NCBI GenBank assembly: GCA_027575805.1
Contig: JANBPU010000007.1
Span: forward strand, 226,172 to 290,171
Length of the DNA: 64,000 bases
Reading direction: 5' to 3'
DNA from: Mycoemilia scoparia
Lineage: Eukaryota; Kickxellomycota; Kickxellomycetes; Kickxellales; Kickxellaceae
Positions 56,126-64,000 of this stretch are shown piece after piece; the first letter of the stretch is position 1, and each line of letters starts with the position of its first letter. Below the pieces are notes generated by a model that had not been told where the DNA came from, made no database searches, and saw nothing but the letters and a program-made list of their open reading frames with translations. The position numbers and the translations under genes are program-made.

Positions 56126-56232
56126 TGTGAAAAACACCCATTGAATCAGAATTAACGTGTGGGTTTTTTTAGGGCGTGTTATCTTTGTGAATAGTACCAT
56201 TGTGCATGTGAACATTGGTCCCTGACTCTTTA

Positions 56233-56546
56233 GCTGACAAGCTCTCGACCAAAAGAAAACAAACAGATATCCTCACACATTCTCTGCAAATCAACCCATA
56301 ATCCATACACTTTGGTCAGAGTCTCAGGGATGATTGGATAGCATCCAGGGAAATCCCATAGTGCCCTTTTAGAGGAGACTACTCTGCCATTTGCCAAGCT
56401 CTCCATCAAAAGGAAGCAGATTGGTGCCCTCATACAATCCCTGCAAATCGGCCCATAACCCATACATTTCGGTCGGAGCCTGACAGGTTATTGGCTATTA
56501 TCCAGGGTATTATTCTGGTACACCTTTAAAGGAGATTCCGACATTT
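56233..56546 (+). repeat. Tandem duplication of repeat family D (two units of about 157 bp)
   Basis: Two diverged direct repeats, about 56233-56389 and 56390-56546. Shared order: AAGCTCTC, ACCAAAAG/ATCAAAAG, CTCATACAATCCCTGCAAAT-like, CCCATAA.CCATACA, CAGGG, CCTTTTAGAGGAGA/CCTTTAAAGGAGA. Related single copies occur at 10083-10162 (reverse) and 39106-39312. Confidence 0.75.
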
Positions 56547-57238
56547 GGGTATTTTATCCAGGCTTTTTGGATTGATAAAGTGTAGCTATCGAATATATAT
56601 ATATATGTGCGCATGCTAAATACTGTGTTTAAGCCATTTACATGTGCATTTACCATCAATTCAGTGAATGGATGAATGGAAAGGAGGGAATATTAAAGGA
56701 ACAAAAGATGCCACCACGATTTAAGCACAGAGTGGTGGGCGTATTTCCCATTTGCTTTTATAGTGATGTATATATGGGCAAAGAAAAGAGATGCACAAAC
56801 ACCTTGGTTTGGTGGAAAGTCTTTGGTATTGCACAAAAGGGAACATTTCCACGCTTAAATCGGCATGCTCATTTTCTTTCCTGGCCCTTGCCCTGAGTCC
56901 TGTGTGTTCACTATGGTGGGTATTGTTTGCAAATGGCCAAAGAGGCGTTGGTGGAGGTGGTAATGGTGGAAGCAGTATGAAGCGTGCGTGTGTGTGTGGA
57001 TGTGGATGCCAACATCAGTGCTCGTTTGTGACTTATTTTGGAACGTTTTGTGGTTCCAAACAACCATCAACAAGTTCTTGTGATAAAGTGTTGATTGGCT
57101 CGAATGGTTGATGGACCTACACAACAGCAGCCTGTGTGCTTTTCACCTTCTAACCATTTTTGCTTTTTATACACTTTGCGCTTGTCATTATTTTGTCGCC
57201 TGCTATCTGGCAAATATACACTACCCTGCGAGCCCAAA

Positions 57239-59838
57239 ATGGGTGCTAACTGTTCGTCGGCATGCAACAGATTTTGTTGCAATTTTGAAGGTATTCTACA
57301 AGACCATTCAGCCATTAACCACGAATTGTTTCGGATTCTCAAACAAGCACAATAACATCGCCATGACTTGAATTTATCTTTTTTGCAGATTTAAATGACC
57401 AGAGCGAGACACAGTCACTCTTGGCTAAAAATGAACGCGATGCTGTTGACCTTATTGTCCAGCTTTTTGGTGGTACGGTGGAGTCAATTAAAGCCTTGCT
57501 CTGAAAATACAAATTTTAGTATTGCAACGACAAAGATCGATTCTAATGGCTTTATGTACCATGATATGTATGCATGTTTGTGTGTGTATAGAGCGGGAAA
57601 CGCGTTATGTGGATTTTTATGAGCCAAGGCCCATGGAAGCTCTTTCTACATTGGCATACTCTGGAGAGTTGCGCCTGCAAAGATCTGCTGCGCTGGCGTA
57701 TAGCGAGATCACAGAGCAAGGTATGTTGTTGTACTATACGGCTATAATGGCACTGTGGCTAGTAAGAAATGAATCGAGCTGTTCTGATCTGAAAGATCTG
57801 GGCTCAACTATTATAGATGTACGACCTGTGACTGAAGAGATGATCCAGCCAATACTTTATTTGCTACGTGTCCCTAGCCTTGATGTGCAGAAAAATGCCT
57901 CTGCCGCCCTGGGTAACCTGACACGCTGTCGTAAGTACCACTTGAATATACGCAAATGCCAGAATTTAACCTCTATCTGGTCAAAGTTTGCAAGGCCTTA
58001 GGCAAAATAGGTTTCCAGGGATAGTTGCTTATGGAATGGCTCATGATTGGGCCGAAATCTGATGAAGGCCCATCTCTGCCTACCATAGATTCGATTCCAA
58101 GTGAAATCTTGCCATCTTTTAAAGAACTCCCTCCCTCTAATAATCTCTAATTTTTACTGCTGCATAGCCGAAAACCAAATCACTATTATGCAAATGGGCG
58201 TATTAGAGCCCCTGATTCGGCAAATGCTTACACCAAATGTTGATACACAATGTAACGCAGTAGGCTGCATCACAAACCTCGCAACGGCTGGTAAGCTGAA
58301 GCATCAATGCATGTCGTGTCCATCGTATACAGCATCGCAGATATTTTAACAATCTATCACAAACACTTACGATTCTTTTAGATGAAAACAAAGAGGCCAT
58401 TGCCAATAGCGGTGCTCTCATACCCCTTCTTCGGCTGGCAAAGTCGTCTGAGATTCGTGTCCAAAGGAATGCTGTTGGCGCGCTGATGAACATGACGCAC
58501 ACAGAAAAAACACGAGAATTGCTAGTAAGGTCAGGCGCAATACCAGTCCTGGTTAGCCTGCTTTCCTCCCCCGACCATGATGTCGAGTATTACTGTGCCA
58601 CAGCCCTGAGTAACATTGCCGTGGGAGAACAGCACCGCCAAATATTGGCTGAAAAGGAGCCCGCTTTGGGACCAGAGCTCATTCGTTTGATGAGCTCCGA
58701 AGATGTGCGCGTAAAGAGCCAAGCAACACTGGCTTTGAGAAACCTAGCCTCACATGAAATATATCAGAGGGATCTAATTCGGCAGGGGGTCTTGATTCCT
58801 CTGCGGGTGCAGATGGTTTCTGGTAAAGATTTGGTAGAACTGGCAGCCGTGGCATGTCTTCGCAACCTGTCAATTCTGGAGGAAAACGAGGTTCCGATTG
58901 TCAATGCTGGATTTCTGCCCCCGCTTATTGCTAAGCTTGATTATAGTGGATACATATACTGGAGTGAGATGGTCACCCATATAGTAGCAATACTAAGAAA
59001 TCTCACTTCTGGTGATCACCCCAGCAGTGATGAGAGTCAGCATGTCATAGTAAAGGAGGGAGCCCTGAAGCACATGAAATATATTCTCGAGGATACAAGT
59101 GTCGATGATGCGATTAAAAATGAGGTCTGTGCCACCCTTGGTGCGTTGGCATCAAACAGCAGTCTAAAGGCGCAGATAGTAAACGAGGGTCTTCTGGAGG
59201 TGTTTATACACCTCACATCTTCCCAGTCACATGATGTCCAGATAAGCAGCGCTTCTGCCATTGCTTACCTTGCCACAGAATATGATGACTACACGCCCAT
59301 AATTGCTCTCTGGAATCAACCAGCAGATGGAATAAAGGGCTATCTTGAATCATTTCTTGTGAGCGATATTCCTGAATTCCGCTATGTCGCCATATTCACT
59401 GTACTAGTGTTTTTGCGGAGCCAGAATGGTGATATTGCGTACTTGATCTATAACCAGAGCTCCATTGGGTCACTCTTGGATGATGTAGCAAGGCAAGAAA
59501 ACGGGGCTATTTATGAAAGCGGAGGAGTCACTAGCGACCCTAATAGTGGATTTCCCAGATCATTCACTGGAAGCACTGACGAGCAGTATATTCCACTGCA
59601 AACCACGCTTTCTGAACAAAACCAGACGCCAGATATTCCAAGAACAGGTGCATCTTCAGAAGGGCTTCCAACACAGACATTCCTGCCATGCCCCGAATAC
59701 ATGGATCCATCATATGAAGATGAGTCTGAACATCATTATCGTCAGTTGCAGATGTCAGGAATGATCTCCGAGATCAGTGCAATAGTGCAAGGCATGGATT
59801 CTACCAAGAATCATGAGTCCATGGGAGGCGGACGATAG
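57239..59838 (+). CDS. VAC8: Vac8-like armadillo-repeat vacuolar protein
   Basis: Six exons: 57239-57290, 57389-57472, 57592-57720, 57817-57930, 58168-58290, 58382-59838; 652 residues. Vac8 is a scaffold on the vacuole membrane for vacuole inheritance, nucleus-vacuole junctions, fusion and selective autophagy. It begins [14 protein letters not shown]: Gly2 for myristoylation and nearby cysteines for palmitoylation, all encoded in a 52-nt first exon. Some eleven to twelve armadillo repeats follow (for example [42 protein letters not shown]). The C-terminal 90 residues (after LLDDVARQE) are an acidic, Ser-rich extension beyond the usual Vac8 end. Intron 5 contains a family C repeat. Confidence 0.94.
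57984..58116 (+). repeat. Dispersed repeat family C, copy 2, in VAC8 intron 5
   Basis: Begins near GCAAGGCCTTAGGCAAAATAG and ends near CCAAGTGAAATCTTGCCAT, matching 29303-29431. It makes up more than half of the 237-nt intron (57931-58167), far longer than the other VAC8 introns of about 90-120 nt. Confidence 0.7.
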
Positions 59839-60454
59839 TGTCTCCAGCCCTATGAAATTCCTCATGACAATGATGACCTGTCTCTCCATCTGTATGTTTC
59901 TTTCAGTCCCCGACGAGCTTTACTGCTTTTTTCAAGACTATCACTGCTACTACGTATCTGCAAAAAGGGCATGCTCGCTTACTATACCCCAGTGTTCTTC
60001 ATGTAACAATTTAGGAACAAAATCCCTGTATTTTTCAATTATTGCTGCTGCTGCTGCTGCTGCTTTTGTGTTCTTATACATTTATTTCTTTTGCATAAAC
60101 TACTACAACAGTCTATTTCAAATATTTTGGTAGCCAGCGATTATAAGGGCAATCACAACCAGATGTGTGATCTCAGTTTGTTAGCAAATGGTGACCCTTC
60201 AAAAACGACCCCTGTCCATATCTAATTTGTTTCTCCTAAAGTTTCTTGACTGTTGCAAAAATATTTAACCTATAAATGATACTCAATCCATATTACATTT
60301 CCCATAAACCGCTACATCTTTAATCATAATATAGTCTGATAGTCGGTTGTTTATTATGAATAAGCTTTACTTTTCTTTCTCAGGTTTTGCTCTGTTGTAG
60401 TGACCACATTTTCAAGTAGCCCTCCACAATCGTTTATACACTTTGAATTCAAAG
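59839..60454. other. Gap between VAC8 and AP-2 alpha
   Basis: 616 bp holding a (CTG)n microsatellite at about 60042-60064 and a 5'-truncated family A repeat (60124-60231). It must also hold the VAC8 3' UTR and the AP-2 alpha promoter. Confidence 0.6.
60124..60231 (+). repeat. MITE-like repeat family A, copy 3 (left end missing)
   Basis: TTTTGGTAGCCAGCGATTATAAGGGCAATCACAACCAG and the right end GGTGACCCTTCAAAAACGACC...CCATAT match copies 1 and 2. The left terminal GAAGGGT block is absent. Confidence 0.65.
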
Positions 60455-63400
60455 ATGTCCATGCGTGGATTGACTGTGTTCATTGCTGACCTCCGTAAAT
60501 GTAAGATGTGGATGAATTTATACCTTGGCCTGTTATTATTATGAGTATATTTGGCTTTGCTGTTACTGCGCTGGCCCTTTTAATGGAACTGGCACACCGT
60601 ATACTACTATATATACATATACATATACATATATATGTTTTCCCTCTATTAGGCCAATCACATGAGGAAGAGGAGCGAAGAGTAAACAAGGAGCTTGGAA
60701 ATATACGTGCAAACTTTAATAATGGTAAGCAGTTTTGGGATTACTATATATAGCATAGTGTATGGTGAAATACCATATTTTGGGTTTCTGTTGCTATTAT
60801 TGTTACAAGGGTTCTGAAAATATTGGCGTGGTGCTGATGACAATCTGTAGAAAAAGGACTCAATGGGTATAACCGCAAAAAGTATGTTTCGAAGCTATTA
60901 TACATGTCCTTGCTTGGATATGAAGTTAACTTTGGGCACAGAGAAGCACTGGATCTCATACAAAGCAGCAAATATACCGAAAAGCAGATGGGCTATTTGG
61001 CCTTGACCCTATTACTAAATGAAAATGACGACTTTTTACGGCTGGTTGTTAATTCTGTTCGCAAAGATCTTTATGATACTAGTGAGCTAGTTGTGTGCTT
61101 GGCACTACATTCCATCGCCAATCTCGGCAACCAGGAGATGGCTCAAACTCTGGGATCAGATGTTTATTCTATCCTGGTATCTAACCGAACAGGCCCATTT
61201 GCTCGAAAGAAGGCTGCACTGTGTCTGTTGAAATTGATACGCAAGGAGCCCAGTATTATAGAGACAAAGAGATGGTTACTACCAATAATGGAGCTGGTTC
61301 TTCACCCGGATCTGGGAGTTGCTACATCAGTGACATCGCTTGTTACAACATTGGCCCAGCAGTTTAATGAAGAAATGTCTGAGATTGCACCTGAGATTGC
61401 AATCCGCCGCCTCAAATCAATCATATTAGATAAAGAGTTTACCCATGACCACATTTACTACCGTATTCCAGTGCCCTGGCTGCAGATCAAGCTCCTGAGG
61501 CTTCTTCAATACTTCCCAGCACCAGAGAAGGTAGAGATGCAAGAAACAATTGTCAATGCCATCCGTGCTATTATTGATATGTCCCAGGATCTCCCACCAG
61601 ACCCGCAACAGATCAATACTCAATACTCAATACTCTTTGAGGCTGTGAACCTTGCTATCCACCTCGATCTTGATCGTGATCTGCTGTCTAAAGCCGCGCA
61701 GCTGCTTGGAAGATTCATATCAAGCAGGGAGACGAATGTCCGGTACCTGGGTTTGGAGACTATGTCACATCTGGCGGCTCACATGGACAATGCGCCAGTA
61801 TTGCGTGAGTACCATCCTGTTATTGTCCAATCTTTGCGTGACCGTGACATATCAGTTCGTCGTAGAGCTCTAGATCTTTTGTATTCTATGTGCACAATTA
61901 GCAGTGCCAAGGGGACAGTAATGGAGCTACTTCGCCACATGCCATCCGCAGAAGCATCGATGAGAGAAGATATGGCACTCAAGATTGCCATTCTCACAGA
62001 AAGATATGCTACAGAGTATACTTGGTATGTTGACGTGATGATGCGTCTAATATCGACAGCTGGTGATCATATGGGTGAAGAAGTGTGGTATAGGGTGGTC
62101 CAAGTAGTGCTTGGCAATGAGGACCTCCAAACCTATGCTGTGAAGATATCTCTCCAGACTTTAAAGTCACCCATGTGTCACGAAAATGCGTTCAAAGTAT
62201 CTGCATACGTGCTGGGAGAATTTGGCCATCTGATTGCTAATGATGAGGGCTGTGCTCCAATTAACCAGCTCAATGCGCTACAGTCGAAGATGAAGACTAG
62301 CACCCTCTCCTCGCGAGCAATTGGACTAACTACAGTAGGAAAGCTTGCTAATCTTTTCCCTGAAGTCAAGACCCAGTGTCTGCATATCCTAAACCAGTAT
62401 CGATCTGCTCTTGATTCTGAGCTTCAGCAGCGGGCCTGTGAATACCATGCCATAATCAGTAGAAGTGATGACGAACTGATCCAGAGCGTGTTTGAAGAGA
62501 TCCCACCTTTCCCAGTACGCCAGTCTGCATTGATGTCAAGGCTTCTTAAGCGTGAAACAGACACTGAAGACAGACGCACATGGGTTCATGGCGGAAAGGT
62601 AGCAAATCGCGAGAGACGGGACCGAATTTCCTCAAGAAAGCCAGGAGATGGGGGTGATGAGGATAATGATCGGGATTCTAGTCTTCTTAAAGAGCAATAT
62701 GGTGATGATGACGATGATGGTCTAACTAGAGAGCCATTGCCTACAAATGCAGAAGCAGATTTACTGCAGCTATATGATGATGAGCCCCTTGTTGAGGGCA
62801 CAACAGATGCTACCGTTGCCTCGCAACCATATCATGACCAGCTGCTTTGGAACCGTAGCGGAATCTTGTTTAATGATAATGACATCCAGATTGGCCTGAA
62901 CGCAGTGTATAAACCACCAGCAGGAAAATTGGCAGTGTATATTGGAAACAAGACATCACAGCAGATCACCAATGTCAAGCTATTCCTTGGACATGATGAA
63001 GACAAAGTGGTGCCAACGAAGACAGCAGATGGTGAGATTGCACTAGATATCAAGCCAGCATTCACGGCTACCCAGAGCGCGAATGAATTGCCTACGGAAA
63101 TTATGCCATCAAGCCAGATTCGGTTTATGTATGACATATGTTGTCTAGGAATATTCGAACCCACAGCCTCGCTAAGCATAGAATTCATGGTTGGACAGCG
63201 TCACCGCAAACTCATAATGCCACTTCCTGTTATCTTGTTACACTTTATGGATCCGGTGACCATAACCAGCAATGACTTCTTTATAAGATGGAAGCAACTT
63301 GGTGGCCCACCTAGAGAGACCCAGAGCGTCTTTAGGACTGATCAGGGCGACGTCAATGACTCGGTTGTAGAATGGTCCCGCAAGGTTGTCAAGGGATTAA

Positions 63401-63636
63401 ATTTTGCCCCAGTTGAGGGTGCTGATCCAGATCTAGATAATCAAGTTGTAGTAGGTATTATATCAACAAAGAATGAAGGGCGCTTCGGGTGTTTGGCACG
63501 TCTAGAGGCCAGCAAGGAACATGGAATGTACCGCCTTACCATTCGAGCAACAAATGGTGATGTGGCCAAGTACACGCTCTCATCTATCCAAAAGATCGTT
63601 GGTGCTGGTCCTGACATGATGGATCAGTCAGATTAA
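60455..63636 (+). CDS. APL3: AP-2 complex subunit alpha (alpha-adaptin)
   Basis: Three exons: 60455-60500, 60653-60724, 60851-63636; 967 residues. Alpha-adaptin is the large subunit of the AP-2 clathrin adaptor that binds plasma-membrane PIP2 and recruits endocytic partners. The start MSMRGLTVFIADLRK matches the family N-terminus. The trunk of helical repeats covers about 1-620 (NKELGNIRANF, GYNRKKYVSKLLYMSLLG, KYTEKQMGYLALTLLLNEN). An acidic, flexible hinge lies at about 620-690, then the two-part appendage (GILFNDNDIQIGLNAVYK, then FFIRWKQLGGPPRETQSVF) to the end. The Lys/Arg cluster in GYNRKKYVSKL is the PIP2-binding site region. The start at 60455 was chosen over the in-frame ATG two codons later because the distance to the donor is the same phase; either is possible. 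Confidence 0.96.
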
Positions 63637-63918
63637 TGATGGTCAGCCATGATTATACATGATATGTGTGTGTGGCGCTCTGATTTGTTTCGACAACTAT
63701 TGATTGCGTCTTGTGATCTTGTAGGCCTATGATTTTTTGATTCCAATACACTCCCCCTCTTTTAGAACGATTCCTATTATCTCCACTCCCTGATCCATAT
63801 TCTGATATATGTGTGTGGTACATTCATAAAGAATTCCTCAGATACAAATTTAGTTATTTTTATAATGATATTATTTTATTACTTTTTTTTACATTTTAAA
63901 CGCATAATTTTATTCAAA

Positions 63919-64000
63919 CATACGGGTCATAATTTATGAAGGGTGACTTTTGGTGGCCGCTGATCATAAGGTTACAATCACCGCTGATTAGTGGCCATAG
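63919..64000 (+). repeat. MITE-like repeat family A, copy 4 (cut by window edge)
   Basis: CATACGGGTCATAATTTATGAAGGGTGACTTTTGGTGGCC and ACAATCACCGCTGATTAGTGGCCAT match the left half of the family. The window ends before the right terminus. The rest of 63637-63918 is AT-rich 3' flank of AP-2 alpha. Confidence 0.65.

Larger units (their letters stand above)
53962..57238. other. Intergenic region between kinesin-12 and VAC8
   Basis: About 3.3 kb between two divergent genes. It holds one weak coding candidate (54926-55228), a family A repeat (about 55998-56125) and a tandem pair of family D units (56233-56546). The remainder shows no gene I can support. Confidence 0.5.

Noticed and set aside
1..64000. 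Gene cluster, defence island, provirus or CRISPR array
   Set aside because: Genes are unrelated housekeeping genes with spliceosomal introns on mixed strands; no repeat-spacer arrays, integrases or viral proteins were seen.

Overview
This window is eukaryotic nuclear DNA, almost certainly from a fungus. The evidence is the gene set (Vac8 with an N-terminal acylation motif, a Pbs2/Wis1-type MAP kinase kinase, Wee1, AP-2 alpha, Rpn2, Snu114), the many short introns with GTAAGT-like donors, TACTAAC-like branch sites and TAG/CAG acceptors, and a nuclear tRNA-Ser. There are no operons, phage, CRISPR or bacterial features. A KIF15-like kinesin-12, an SCFD2-type Sec1/Munc18 protein and very high intron density (up to 17 exons in one gene) fit an early-diverging fungus (Zoopagomycota or Mucoromycota grade) better than a budding yeast. 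That placement is inference; the species cannot be read from the sequence.

Layout, left to right: 3' end of an Xaa-Pro aminopeptidase (+); PUF60-like splicing factor (+); tRNA-Ser(UGA) (+); Wee1 kinase (-, no intron); a Ca3427-like periplasmic-binding-protein fold protein (-, 6 exons including a 14-nt microexon); mitochondrial isoleucyl-tRNA synthetase (+, 17 exons); a long intergenic stretch; an Sds3-like coiled-coil, Q/P/Y-rich protein (+); a Pbs2-like MAPKK (+); a low-complexity coiled-coil protein (+); APC10/Doc1 (-, six small exons); proteasome subunit Rpn2 (-); Snu114/EFTUD2 (+); an SCFD2-like SM protein (+); glycine decarboxylase P-protein (-); a kinesin-12 (-, 12 exons, second 14-nt microexon); Vac8 (+); AP-2 alpha adaptin (+). 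The right edge cuts a small repeat.

The genes are an ordinary eukaryotic mixture: splicing (PUF60, Snu114), cell cycle (Wee1, APC10, kinesin-12), proteolysis (Rpn2, aminopeptidase), stress signalling (MAPKK), vesicle and vacuole traffic (AP-2 alpha, Vac8, SCFD2-like), and mitochondrial translation and one-carbon metabolism (IleRS, GCV2). I see no clustering by pathway. Exon joins were worked out by hand: in every multi-exon model the splice phases match and the total coding length is a multiple of three.

The less ordinary content is in the gene structures and the intergenic DNA. Three introns are best explained as GC-AG introns. Two unrelated genes carry 14-nt microexons inside conserved motifs. 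One PUF60 intron holds a perfect 38-bp TA-cored palindrome. At least five families of short dispersed repeats (MITE-like or otherwise) lie in 3' flanks, introns and intergenic gaps. I did not find a convincing new defence, mobile or biosynthetic system.
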